Source: Metridium senile
Lineage: Eukaryota; Cnidaria; Anthozoa; Actiniaria; Metridiidae
NCBI GenBank assembly: GCA_949775045.1
Contig: OX459100.1
Coordinates: 19,417,268-19,481,267 of the forward strand
DNA: 64,000 nucleotides
Reading direction: 5' to 3'
Position 1 is the stretch's first letter; each line of letters starts with the position of its first letter. A program made the position numbers and the translations under genes. Positions 51,995-62,905 of the stretch are shown in pieces. The notes beneath the pieces are model-generated. The model saw nothing but the letters and a program-made list of their open reading frames with translations, searched no databases and was not told where the DNA came from.

Positions 51995-52815
51995 GGAAAG
52001 ACAACTGGCAACAACTAGATAACACCAAGTATCTCATCGTTACTCAAAGCTTGTTTTCTTTCTTCGTCATTGCAACTAGTTTTGGGCCTATATTCGTGGA
52101 CTATTTTCCTCAAAGTATGTGTATGTCTCTGCCAAGTGCGTTTACTGTTAGTCTTTCTCTGGCCTTGTTCAACCTTGCTGCTCTAGCCATCGTTAAACAC
52201 GCTCAACTCGTTTGCAAGTGGAGACTGCGCTTCATACCCACCTTGTTGATCATTGTGGTAGGATTGGTGATGTCGACGGCTATGGAGTTTCCAGTTCTAT
52301 ATGCTGCAGCTAAAAAAGGTCCTATTATTATTTACGATAGTCTTCGATGTACAAACACAACCAACGAAAATGTACCTTTTGGTATTAACATCAACGTGCC
52401 TTCTTATGCCTTTTTACACATTGTTATTCAGTTTATCATACCAATTATTATCATCGTCAATCGATCCTTGTTAGTTGAACTTTATTTATGGAGGACAGAG
52501 CCAAGTGATAACAAGATTAAGCAACGTAGAGAAAAGTGTATTTCTGGAGAAATATGGATCAATACGTTGTCTATTGTCGCCATTATCTTTATCTTGCTTC
52601 ATGCCAATCGACTTGAGAACGATGCAAAAACTCTGGAGACCCTGAACTTTATCTCTCATGTGTTGACATGCTTTTCCATTGCCATTCTCTGCCTTCCTAT
52701 GTATCTATGTATGGATGGAATACAAGACATATTGAAATCCCCAGCCTCTAAAACCATCGCTAATGCTAACAACTTTCCCAAGGAAAGCGATGATCAACGT
52801 CTGATAACTGCTTAA
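51916..52815 (+). CDS. Receptor C5, MMY class
   Basis: Intact 299-residue intronless 7TM protein, close to C3 but with the LITA C-terminus of the MLH class. It differs from C3 at a few sites (Met for Leu in TM4, Gly for Asp in loop 2, Pro for Ser before TM5). Same class A-like and missing motifs as C1. Confidence 0.87.
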   Translation: MMYFNIVLVIYIIGAVLNSISLYVCCRKDNWQQLDNTKYLIVTQSLFSFFVIATSFGPIFVDYFPQSMCMSLPSAFTVSLSLALFNLAALAIVKHAQLVCKWRLRFIPTLLIIVVGLVMSTAMEFPVLYAAAKKGPIIIYDSLRCTNTTNENVPFGININVPSYAFLHIVIQFIIPIIIIVNRSLLVELYLWRTEPSDNKIKQRREKCISGEIWINTLSIVAIIFILLHANRLENDAKTLETLNFISHVLTCFSIAILCLPMYLCMDGIQDILKSPASKTIANANNFPKESDDQRLITA

Positions 52816-53503
52816 ACACAACCATAAAACATTTGAGAAAACGTGAGGAACAAGACACCAATATAACAAGCAAACAATGGGAAAATATAATTTGCCAAGG
52901 TTCGATGGCGAAGTTTTGAATCTGGTACGTATCCATTCATGACCTTGAAAGTAATTCTAAACGCAGAGATTGTTCAAGTCGCTGCCACAAACTTTTCTAA
53001 ACAATTTTAATAATTAAAAAAAGCTAGAAAAGACTGATGAAAAGAAAAATGTGATGATATCAGTATTCTAGTGTCGATATATTCAACTGGATAAAGTTGC
53101 TTGGACACCATCTTTCATGTATTATAAGGTGTTAAGATTGTAAGATTGTAAGATTATAAGTAAGACACAAACATTTGCAAAACAAACCGAAGTCACAAGC
53201 GATGTGTACTTTTCTGGTCCGAATCACGCGTTAAGTGCAACCGTCACTTTTCCATCCAACTTTGTGCAGTTTTTCACTATACTCAAACGGAAATATAGTT
53301 GAGACCGAAACATCATAGAAACACCCTCGGGCTATTGTCTATCACGTTATGGAGATTGAAACACTTTTTGTCACGCAAATATCTCCAAACTCGGTATTGT
53401 CAATCATTCTTATATGTAGGGGGCAGTGATAGTTAACTGAACACGTTATTCAAATAGACGCGTTTAAATAACTTATTTAGTGTTGTGAAAATTAGTAGTG
53501 CAT

Positions 53504-53513
53504 GTATATATAG
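53504..53513 (+). promoter_or_regulatory. TATA-like element, receptor C6
   Basis: GTATATATAG, 278 bp before the ATG, with the full-length leader that C1 and C2 have partly deleted. Confidence 0.5.
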
Positions 53514-53781
53514 TACGAGAAATCTCTAGCATAACATTCATTAATGAGCACAAATGCAGCAGGAAGACTGGTTGCGTCCGGATTCTGGCAAAGGTTTTCA
53601 AGTCGATCGTGATTCTAATGATGTAGTGACCGAAACGCCCCGTGGTTACTTTCAGGTTTGCTGGACAACAGTGTCGACCTATCATAACACATCATAATTC
53701 GACGACAACTCCTACACTCGCTCAAAGTCGCTTTCTCTGTTCAAAACTAAACATCAACCAAGGAACGGAGAGAAAACGAAA

Positions 53782-54690
53782 ATGCTTCACCAGATGTATT
53801 TCAGTGTTGTCGTCTTGATCTACATCATCAGCATAGTTGTGTACAGCATTGTATTGTATGTTTGTTGTAGGAAAGACAACTGGCAACAACTAGATAACAC
53901 AAAGTATCTCATCGTTACTCAAAGCTTGTTTTCTTTCCTCGTCATTGCAACTAGTTTTGGGCTGATGTTCGTGGATTATTTCCCCCAAAGTATGTGTATT
54001 TCTCTCCACAGTGTGTTTATTCTTAGTCTTTCTCTGGGCTTGTTCAACCTTGCTGCTCTAGCCATCGTTATACACGCTCAAATCGTTTGCCAGTGGAGAC
54101 TGCGCTTCATACCCACCTTGTTGATCATTGTGGTAGGATTGGTGATGTCGACGGCTTTGGAGTTTCCAGTTCTATATGCTGCAACTAAAAGAGGTCCTAT
54201 TATTATCAACGATAGTCCTCGATGTACAAACACAACCAACGGCATTGTACCTTTTGGTATTACCATCAACGTGTCTTCTTATGCCTTTTTACACATTGTT
54301 ATTCAGTTTATTATACCAATTATTATCATCGTCAATCGGTCCTTGTTAGTTGAACTTGATTTATGGAGGACAGAGCCAAGTGATAACAAGATTAAGCAAC
54401 ACAGAGAAAAGTGTATTTCTGGAGAAATATGGATCAATACGTTGTCTATTGTCGCCATTGTCTTCATCTTGCTTCATGCCAATCGACTTGAGAACGATGC
54501 AAAAACTCTGGAGACCCTGAACTTCATCTCTCATGTGTTGAGATGCTTTTCCATTGTCATTCTCTGCCTTTCTCTGTATCTATTCATGGATGGAATACTA
54601 GACATATTGAAATCCCCAGCCTCTAAAACCATCGCTAATGCTAACAACTTTCCCAAGGAAAGCGATGATGAACGTCTGATAACTGCATAA
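53782..54690 (+). CDS. Receptor C6, MLH class
   Basis: Intact 302-residue 7TM protein. Compared with C1 it has HSVFILSLS at TM3, IHAQIVCQW after TM3 and TNGIVPFG in loop 2. Its translation is identical to C7. Confidence 0.88.
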   Translation: MLHQMYFSVVVLIYIISIVVYSIVLYVCCRKDNWQQLDNTKYLIVTQSLFSFLVIATSFGLMFVDYFPQSMCISLHSVFILSLSLGLFNLAALAIVIHAQIVCQWRLRFIPTLLIIVVGLVMSTALEFPVLYAATKRGPIIINDSPRCTNTTNGIVPFGITINVSSYAFLHIVIQFIIPIIIIVNRSLLVELDLWRTEPSDNKIKQHREKCISGEIWINTLSIVAIVFILLHANRLENDAKTLETLNFISHVLRCFSIVILCLSLYLFMDGILDILKSPASKTIANANNFPKESDDERLITA

Positions 54691-55380
54691 ACACAACCAT
54701 AAAACATTTGAGAAAACGTGAGGAACAAGACACCAATATAACAAGCAAATAATGGGAAAATATAATTTGCCAAGGTTCGATGGCGAAGTTTTGAATCTGG
54801 CACGTATCCATTCATGACCTTGAAAGTAATTCAAAACGCAGAGATTGTTCAAGTCGCTGGCACAAACTTTTCTAAACAATTTTAATAATTAAAAAAAGCT
54901 AGAAAAGACTGATGAAAAGAATGATGTGATGATATCAGTATTCTAGTGTCGATATATTCAACTGGATATAAAGTTGCTTGGACACCATCTTTCATGTATT
55001 ATAAGGTGTTAAGATTGTAAGATTGTAAGATTATAAGGAAGACACAAACATTTGCAAAACAAACCGAAGTCACAAGCGATGTGTACTTTTCTGGTCCGAA
55101 ACACGCGTTAAGTGAAACCGTCACTTTTCCATCCAACTTTGTGCAGTTTTTCACTATACTCAAACGGAAATATAGTTGAGACCGAAACATCATAAAAACA
55201 CCCTCGGCCTATTGTCTATCACGTTATGGAGATTGAAACACTTTTTGTCACGCAAATATCTCCAAACTCGGTATTGTCAATCATTCTTATATGTAGGGGG
55301 CAATGATAGTTAACTGAACACGTTATTCAAATAGACGCGTTTAAATAACTTATTTAGTGTTGTGAAAATTAGTAGTGCAT

Positions 55381-55390
55381 GTATATATAG
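55381..55390 (+). promoter_or_regulatory. TATA-like element, receptor C7
   Basis: GTATATATAG, 276 bp before the ATG. Confidence 0.5.
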
Positions 55391-55656
55391 TACGAGAAAT
55401 CTCTAGCATAACATTCATTAATGAGCACAAATGCAGCAGGAAGACTGGTTGCGTCAATTCTGGCAAAGGTTTTCAAGTCGATCGTGATTCTAATGATGTA
55501 GTGACCGAAACGCCCCGTGGTTACTTTCAGGTTGGCTGGACAACAGTGTCGACCTATCATAACACATCATAATTCGACGACAAATCCTACACTCGTTCAA
55601 AGTCGCTTTCTCTGTTCAAAACTAAACATCAACCAAGGAACGGAGAGAAAACGAAA

Positions 55657-56565
55657 ATGCTTCACCAGATGTATTTCAGTGTTGTCGTCTTGATCTACAT
55701 CATCAGCATAGTTGTGTACAGCATTGTATTGTATGTTTGTTGTAGGAAAGACAACTGGCAACAACTAGATAACACAAAGTATCTCATCGTTACTCAAAGC
55801 TTGTTTTCTTTCCTCGTCATTGCAACTAGTTTTGGGCTGATGTTCGTGGATTATTTCCCCCAAAGTATGTGTATTTCTCTCCACAGTGTGTTTATTCTTA
55901 GTCTTTCTCTGGGCTTGTTCAACCTTGCTGCTCTAGCCATCGTTATACACGCTCAAATCGTTTGCCAGTGGAGACTGCGCTTCATACCCACCTTGTTGAT
56001 CATTGTGGTAGGATTGGTGATGTCGACGGCTTTGGAGTTTCCAGTTCTATATGCTGCAACTAAAAGAGGTCCTATTATTATCAACGATAGTCCTCGATGT
56101 ACAAACACAACCAACGGCATTGTACCTTTTGGTATTACCATCAACGTGTCTTCTTATGCCTTTTTACACATTGTTATTCAGTTTATTATACCAATTATTA
56201 TCATCGTCAATCGGTCCTTGTTAGTTGAACTTGATTTATGGAGGACAGAGCCAAGTGATAACAAGATTAAGCAACACAGAGAAAAGTGTATTTCTGGAGA
56301 AATATGGATCAATACGTTGTCTATTGTCGCCATTGTCTTCATCTTGCTTCATGCCAATCGACTTGAGAACGATGCAAAAACTCTGGAGACCCTGAACTTC
56401 ATCTCTCATGTGTTGAGATGCTTTTCCATTGTCATTCTCTGCCTTTCTCTGTATCTATTCATGGATGGAATACTAGACATATTGAAATCCCCAGCCTCTA
56501 AAACCATCGCTAATGCTAACAACTTTCCCAAGGAAAGCGATGATGAACGTCTGATAACTGCATAA
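55657..56565 (+). CDS. Receptor C7, MLH class
   Basis: Protein identical to C6, in a tandem unit of about 1.88 kb whose spacer is also almost identical. Hence a very recent duplication or strong gene conversion. Confidence 0.88.
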   Translation: MLHQMYFSVVVLIYIISIVVYSIVLYVCCRKDNWQQLDNTKYLIVTQSLFSFLVIATSFGLMFVDYFPQSMCISLHSVFILSLSLGLFNLAALAIVIHAQIVCQWRLRFIPTLLIIVVGLVMSTALEFPVLYAATKRGPIIINDSPRCTNTTNGIVPFGITINVSSYAFLHIVIQFIIPIIIIVNRSLLVELDLWRTEPSDNKIKQHREKCISGEIWINTLSIVAIVFILLHANRLENDAKTLETLNFISHVLRCFSIVILCLSLYLFMDGILDILKSPASKTIANANNFPKESDDERLITA

Positions 56566-57255
56566 ACACAACCATAAAACATTTGAGAAAACGTGAGGAA
56601 CAAGACACCAATATAACAAGCAAATAATGGGAAAATATAATTTGCCAAGGTTCGATGGCGAAGTTTTGAATCTGGCACGTATCCATTCATGACCTTGAAA
56701 GTAATTCAAAACGCAGAGATTGTTCAAGTCGCTGGCACAAACTTTTCTAAACAATTTTAATAATTAAAAAAAGCTAGAAAAGACTGATGAAAAGAATGAT
56801 GTGATGATATCAGTATTCTAGTGTCGATATATTCAACTGGATATAAAGTTGCTTGGACACCATCTTTCATGTATTATAAGGTGTTAAGATTGTAAGATTG
56901 TAAGATTATAAGGAAGACACAAACATTTGCAAAACAAACCGAAGTCACAAGCGATGTGTACTTTTCTGGTCCGAAACACGCGTTAAGTGAAACCGTCACT
57001 TTTCCATCCAACTTTGTGCAGTTTTTCACTATACTCAAACGGAAATATAGTTGAGACCGAAACATCATAAAAACACCCTCGGCCTATTGTCTATCACGTT
57101 ATGGAGATTGAAACACTTTTTGTCACGCAAATATCTCCAAACTCGGTATTGTCAATCATTCTTATATGTAGGGGGCAATGATAGTTAACTGAACACGTTA
57201 TTCAAATAGACGCGTTTAAATAACTTATTTAGTGTTGTGAAAATTAGTAGTGCAT

Positions 57256-57265
57256 GTATATATAG
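57256..57265 (+). promoter_or_regulatory. TATA-like element, receptor C8
   Basis: GTATATATAG, 278 bp before the ATG. Confidence 0.5.
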
Positions 57266-57533
57266 TACGAGAAATCTCTAGCATAACATTCATTAATGAG
57301 CACAAATGCAGCAGGAAGACTGGTTGCGTCCGGATTCTGGCAAAGGTTTTCAAGTCGATCGTGATTCTAATGATGTAGTGACCGAAACGCCCCGTGGTTA
57401 CTTTCAGGTTGGCTGGACAACAGTGTCGACCTATCATAACACATCATAATTCGACGACAACTCCTACACTCGTTCAAAGTCGCTTTCTCTGTTCAAAACT
57501 AAACATCAACCAAGGAACGGAGAGAAAACGAAA

Positions 57534-58424
57534 ATGCTTCACCAGATGTATTTCAGTGTTGTCGTCTTGATCTACATCATCAGCATAGTTGTGTACAGCA
57601 TTGTATTGTATGTTTGTTGTAGGAAAGACAACTGGCAACAACTAGATAACACAAAGTATCTCATCGTTACTCAAAGCTTGTTTTCTTTCCTCGTCATTGC
57701 AACTAGTTTTGGGCTGATGTTCGTGGATTATTTCCCCCAAAGTATGTGTATTTCTCTCCACAGTGTGTTTATTCTTAGTCTTTCTCTGGGCTTGTTCAAC
57801 CTTGCTGCTCTAGCCATCGTTATACACGCTCAAATCGTTTGCCAGTGGAGACTGCGCTTCATACCCACCTTGTTGATCATTGTGGTAGGATTGGTGATGT
57901 CGACGGCTTTGGAGTTTCCAGTTCTATATGCTGCAACTAAAAGAGGTCCTATTATTATCAACGATAGTCCTCGATGTACAAACACAACCAACGGCATTGT
58001 ACCTTTTGGTATTACCATCAACGTGTCTTCTTATGCCTTTTTACACATTGTTATTCAGTTTATTATACCAATTATTATCATCGTCAATCGGTCCTTGTTA
58101 GTTGAACTTGATTTATGGAGGACAGAGCCAAGTGATAACAAGATTAAGCAACACAGAGAAAAGTGTATTTCTGGAGAAATATGGATCAATACGTTGTCTA
58201 TTGTCGCCATTGTCTTCATCTTGCTTCATGCCAACCGACTTGAGAACGATGCAAAAACTCTGGAAACCCTGAACTTCATCTCTCATGTGTTGACATGCTT
58301 TTCCATTGTCATTCTCTGCCTTCCTATGTATCTATTCATGGATGGAATACTAGACATATTGAAATCCCCAGCCTCTAAAACCATCGCTAATGCTAACAAC
58401 TTTCCCCGGCAAGAAAAGCGATGA
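57534..58424 (+). CDS. Receptor C8, MLH class with altered C-terminus
   Basis: The first ~690 bp match C6/C7 exactly. The last ~180 bp carry C3/C5/C9-type variants (TTGACATGC, CTTCCTATG), indicating a conversion tract. A small change near 58404 (CCCCGGCAAGAA for CCCAAGGA) shifts the frame so the protein ends NNFPRQEKR at 296 residues. All seven TM segments remain. A LINE joins about 15 bp after the stop. Confidence 0.75.
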   Translation: MLHQMYFSVVVLIYIISIVVYSIVLYVCCRKDNWQQLDNTKYLIVTQSLFSFLVIATSFGLMFVDYFPQSMCISLHSVFILSLSLGLFNLAALAIVIHAQIVCQWRLRFIPTLLIIVVGLVMSTALEFPVLYAATKRGPIIINDSPRCTNTTNGIVPFGITINVSSYAFLHIVIQFIIPIIIIVNRSLLVELDLWRTEPSDNKIKQHREKCISGEIWINTLSIVAIVFILLHANRLENDAKTLETLNFISHVLTCFSIVILCLPMYLFMDGILDILKSPASKTIANANNFPRQEKR

Positions 58425-58439
58425 TGAACGTCTGATAAC

Positions 58440-59127
58440 CGATGTAGATTTTATTGGTTTCTTGAAAACCAATGTCAGAAGTTAGCTTGTTTTTGAGTAG
58501 CTTCTTGCCTTTAAGCAGAGCTTCTTTGGTGTTTCGTCGTGCAAATTTTACAATGATTGGAGGAACTGTGCGACTTTTAGACGGGATGCGATGACTGATT
58601 GATATGTCGTTGTCGCTGATTTGGACGTTGATCTTTACTAGGTCATCCGTATTTTCGGTTCTTGTTACGGGTATACCAATAATTTCTATAGTATCTCTTC
58701 TTAGATATTTGCGAGTGTCTTCTTGATCTTTGTCAAGTTCGTTGAATTGAATAGATATAGAATCTACTGTGGCTTTAAGCAAAGCATTTTCTTTAATTAA
58801 GTCAGTGATCTTTTGTGAATGTTCTTTCGAACTATTTCCAAGGTCATCAAATTTACTACTTAAGTAGGTTTGGCTTTTCTTAAGTTCTTTGAATTCGTCT
58901 TTGATTTCTTCAAACTTTGTTGTTAGACTGACTTGGTTGTTCTTTATAGTTTCCAGTTCGTTTATAAGTTCTTCGTTATGTAACTGCAGTTGCTTGTTTA
59001 GGATAGAACGAAACTCTCCCACTGTCAACGGGCTCTCATCGCTAGATTCTTCTATGGTTGTATTCCCAGTTTTAGGAGAAGGTGATTTTGGTGGGTTTGA
59101 AGTCGGTTTTTGTCGTTTAGGAGGCAT
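58440..59127 (-). pseudogene. LINE ORF1, C-terminally truncated
   Basis: ATG at 59127, about 229 codons to the junction with C8. N-terminal Lys/Pro/Ser-rich segment (MPPKRQKPTSNPPKSPSPK), a long coiled coil, then an RRM-like region beginning RRDTIEIIGIPV with VKFARRNTKEALL, as in ORF1p nucleic-acid chaperones of non-LTR elements. The frame runs on into receptor DNA by chance. Confidence 0.8.
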
Positions 59128-59139
59128 TTTATGAGTTAA

Positions 59140-59822
59140 AAGAAATCTATAAAAAGAAAGAACAAATTGTACAAAAACTACATTCATAATCCTAATCCCA
59201 TAAGTGAATCCAAATACAAAGCATACAAAAACAAACTCACACACAGTTTAAGACTTGCAAAACGTTTATATTATGACAAGAAACTTGCTGACAACAAAAC
59301 TAACCTCAAACAAACGTGGAAAATATTGAATGATATAACAAATAGAAAACGGAAATCTAACAGACACAACACTATATTTTCAAGCGGAAATAATGAATTA
59401 TCTGACCCTCAACAAATTGCAAATGGCTTCTGTGAATATTTTTCCAATATTGGCCCTAGCTTATCAAAAAATATCCCTTCGGTTTCATCTGACCCAAGCT
59501 TTTATTTTTCTGGAGAATTCAATGAGTCGTTTGTTATTGATCCTGTAACAGATAAAGAAATCAGGCAAATAACAAAAGAATTCCAATCAGGAAAAGCAAC
59601 AGGATATGATAATATTCCGTTATCCATTCCATTGTAAAAGACTCTATTGACCAAATCGACAAGCCTTTAGCATTTATAATAAATTTATCTCTATCACAGG
59701 GTATTGTTCCTCATCAAATGAAAATATCTCGTATAACTCCTTTGTATAAATCCGGTGATAAATCCTAATTTTGTAATTATAGACCAATTTCTATTCTTCC
59801 AACATTCTCAAAACTATTAGAA
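59140..59822 (+). pseudogene. LINE ORF2, pre-RT and RT start
   Basis: Contains KLYKNYIHNPNPISESKYK and KEFQSGKATGYDNIP (RT motif 0/1 region). A frameshift near 59625 and a TAA near 59766 break it. RT motif NYRPISILPTFSKLLE is visible before the nested insertion. The endonuclease domain is absent. Confidence 0.8.
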
Positions 59823-61076
59823 CTGAGACGCTCTATGAGCGCTCACATCGAGCTCAGTACCATCAGCTATTGCCAACTTCCATATTGTGTAGCTGGGAAT
59901 GGCATGTTCAAAGTAGCTATACAACTCCAATGTTGTCAGCTAGAAACGGTGCCTTATTCAAATTGTATTTAGCAGGACCTCTCTGAAAAACACCTCGGTG
60001 ATGAGAGCCTCCTGCTTAAACATTGTTATAAATAAATAAATAAGTATTAGTTTTGATAAGAACAAATAAAAATACGTAATTATTTGATAGTTACTGTTTT
60101 CCACGATTGCCGTGTAGGAAATTGATGTTTAGAAGAAAAACCGGTTCTATTTACTAATGAACAATTTTTGTGGTTACCGTATCTTTTCAAAAATTTGTCA
60201 TGACGTGACAAATTTACCAAGCTAGCACAATCGGTTAACGCGCGCGATAAACTGCTACACTGTACGTAAGGGTTGAGAGTTCGAATCCAGCTGACATCAG
60301 TTTTTTCTTTTTTTTTCTTTTCTTTTTTTTCCTTTTTTTGTTTTGTTTGCTTTGATAGTTTTCGATACTAATTTATTGGTTTCCGAGAGAACATTTTTTT
60401 TTTAAAAATCCGTGTCTACCATCAGACCATAATATTACCGGAAATCGAAAAATGTCCGCATCTTTTTCCAATCAACCCGCCCACCGTGCCACCAATCGAA
60501 TTCCATAAAGGCTAAGAACAGGTAATTGTGGGTGCACTAGGGGGTAATTTTTAACGAGACATTAAAAATGCTTGCGAAACTAGCTAGAAATCAAAGTCGT
60601 CTCGCAGCGATCTCGCCCCGGCCGCCATCTTGGATTATCATTGACACTGGGAGCACAATCATTACCTACCCATTACACAACCAAATATTGATAACACATG
60701 AGCTCCTTGAGCTCCTTTAATTAGTGTTGGCCTACCACGAATGGTGTATGCATTTGTATGTATCATCAGCGTGTTTAATAGCCTTCTCCATTTAGCCTTC
60801 TTGGACCTTTAATATTAATACTTTGTCTGAACGACGAAGTCGTAAGGTAGTTCAAATCGTGATCGTCGATGTGCGAGGATAAGCGCTACTTAAGCATTAC
60901 AATAGATGTCAAAAATAAACGCTATGATTGGATGCAGATTGACGTTCGGCGCTATGATTGGGTGCAGATTGACATTGACGATTGACGGTAGTGCTTCCGG
61001 GGTTGACCGGAAGTCATTTTGGCGACCAAGAGAAGAACACTGTGCATTTTAAGACATCGAGCTTTTCGCTCGATGT
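59823..61076. mobile_element. 1.25-kb insertion inside the LINE reverse transcriptase
   Basis: It interrupts the RT exactly between Leu-Glu and Lys-Val codons; joining the flanks restores the normal RT order. The left end is CTGAGACGCTCTATGAGCGC; the right end is a 9-bp stem hairpin (ACATCGAGC TTTT GCTCGATGT). Within: an (AAATA)n-like tail near 60030, a tRNA-like SINE head at 60216-60300, and a duplicated GCGCTATGATTGG(A/G)TGCAGA block near 60918-60970. Class unknown, possibly composite. Confidence 0.6.
60216..60300 (+). mobile_element. tRNA-like SINE head
   Basis: The A box TAGCACAATCGG fits TRGCNNARYNGG and the B box AGTTCGAATCC fits GGTTCGANTCC, followed by a T-rich Pol III terminator. 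The acceptor and T stems do not pair, so this is a tRNA-derived promoter rather than a tRNA gene. Confidence 0.6.
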
Positions 61077-61082
61077 AAAAAG

Positions 61083-62329
61083 TATTTTATAACCGTCTGT
61101 ATAAATATTTAGAAACAAACAATATACTAGTTAAAAATCAATACGGCTTCAGAAAAAAACACTCTACAGCATTTGCACTAATAGACCTGTACGATAAAAT
61201 CTCTGCGGCAATTGATAATAACGAAATTGCTGTAGGGATATTTTTGGATTTATCCAAAGCATTTGATACAGTAAACCACGAGATTTTATTTAAGAAATTA
61301 GAACACTACGGTATACGAGGATTGGCTTTAGACTGGGTACGAAACTATTTTACAAATATACAACAATTTGTAATATACAATAACATATCATCTATTTCAA
61401 AGCCTATTGTATGCGGGGTCCCTCAGGGGTCAATCCTAGGTCCCCTACTGTTTCTCATTTACATAAATGATATTTGTAATGCCTCGAAGTTAGCGCAACT
61501 AATTTTATTTGCAGATGACACTAACTTGTTTTTCTGTCACAAGGACTTAGCATATCTAACTAATATGATCAACAGTGAAATGGTGTCAATTTCATTATGG
61601 TTCTCTACTAACAAATTATCAATAAATCCTGATAAAACTAAGTGTATGGTCTTTACCACTCGACAACGAAAGACTCCTTTTGATCTCAGCATTAATATTA
61701 ATGGAAAAAAGATAAACCAAGTGAAAGAAACAGTCTTTTTAGGTGTATTGATTGACGTACACCTCTCATGGAAACCTCACATAGCTCATATAGCTAATAA
61801 ATTATCAAAGTCTATAGGAATTTTAAGAAAATCTAGTTTTTATTTATTTAAATCATCATTGCTTACACTGTACTATACAATGATCTATCCATATCTGCAA
61901 TATTGCAATATGATATGGGCTGGTACTTTTCCTTCAAATCTTGATCGCATTGTGATCCTACAAAAACGCGCTATAAGAATAGTTAATAAGAGCAGTTTCC
62001 TTGCACATACTGGTCCAATTTTTAAAGATAATCAAATATTAAAGTTCCATGACATTAAGAAAATCCAACTGGGTAAATTCATGTACTCCTACCAAAACGC
62101 TTTGCTCCCCAATTGTTTTAACAACATGTTCGCTGTTAACAGTGACATACATAGTTACAACACTAGGGGTAAAAACCGTTACCACATTAATTTTGCTCGT
62201 ACTAAATTAAGACAATTCTCGGTGACGCACCAAGGACCACTTTTATTCAACAGTCTAGATACTGATATTAAAGATTGTATAAGTCTTAAAACATTTATCA
62301 ATAAGTTAAAAAAGACATTTTTTTTTTAA
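61083..62329 (+). pseudogene. LINE ORF2, reverse transcriptase to C-terminus
   Basis: Open for about 415 codons. RT motifs in order: FLDLSKAFDTVNHEI (A), CGVPQGSILGPLLFLIYIND (B), LILFADDTNLF (catalytic FADD), LSINPDKTK (D) and FLGVLID (E). The C-terminal domain has GPLLFNSLDTDIKDC. Typical of the CR1/L2/Jockey group without RNase H. The element is dead because ORF2 is split and lacks its endonuclease. Confidence 0.9.
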
Positions 62330-62611
62330 TACTAAATAGATGTAAATACTACATATATCATTATATTATCGAATGTAAGACATTTCTTTTTGAATACTAA
62401 ATACATGTAAATACTACATATATCGTTATATTATCGAATGTAAGACCTCAATGTAACTTTGTAAAATTGTGATGAGGAGATTTGAAACCTTCATAAGCCT
62501 TGTGGCTTCCCATCAAATCACCTCGCCAATATGACCAAGTTGTAATACATAAAATGTAATTAAATATTTAAGATGGCAAAATTAAATAAATACCAAATAC
62601 CAAATACCAAG

Positions 62612-62905
62612 CAAGGCAGAGAAAAGTGTATTTCTGGAGAAATATGGATCAATACGTTGTCTATTGTCGCCATTGTCTTCATCTTGCTTCATGCCAATCG
62701 ACTTGAGAACGATGCAAAAACTTTGGAGACCCTGAACTTCATCTTTCATGTGTTGACATGCTTTTCCATTGCCATTCTCTGCCTTCCTATGTATCTATTC
62801 ATGGATGGAATACAAGACATATTGAAATCCCCAGCCTCTAAAACCATCGCTAATGCTAACAACTTTCCCAAGGAAAGCGATGATGAACGTCTGATAACTG
62901 CATAA
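62612..62905 (+). pseudogene. Receptor C9, 3' fragment
   Basis: Begins within the loop before TM6 (GREKCISGEIWINTL) directly after the LINE tail and continues through TM7 to the normal LITA stop. The loop has the C1-type GGCAGAG, unlike C8, so it derives from a different copy rather than from a long target-site duplication. Confidence 0.85.

Larger units (their letters stand above)
58437..62611 (+). mobile_element. LINE with inverted 5' part and nested insertion
   Basis: The segment 58437 to about 59130 carries ORF1 on the minus strand. From about 59140 the plus strand carries the pre-RT and RT parts of ORF2; the endonuclease region is missing. This head-to-head arrangement is the signature of twin-primed 5' inversion. 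The 3' UTR has a ~61-bp tandem duplication (62329-62450) and ends in an AAATACC tail. No target-site duplication could be matched because the two flanks belong to different receptor copies. Confidence 0.88.

Noticed and set aside
60216..60300. Functional tRNA gene
   Set aside because: A and B boxes are present but acceptor and T-arm stems do not pair, and it lies inside a mobile insertion; called a SINE head instead.
61244..62329. Reverse transcriptase starting at 61244
   Set aside because: That position is TTG; the frame is open from 61083 and continues the RT interrupted at 59822, so no true start lies there.
58150..62905. C9 fragment as a long target-site du­plication of C8 made by the LINE
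   Set aside because: C9 carries different variants (GGCAGAG instead of CACAGAG, TTTCATG instead of CTCATG), so it comes from another copy.
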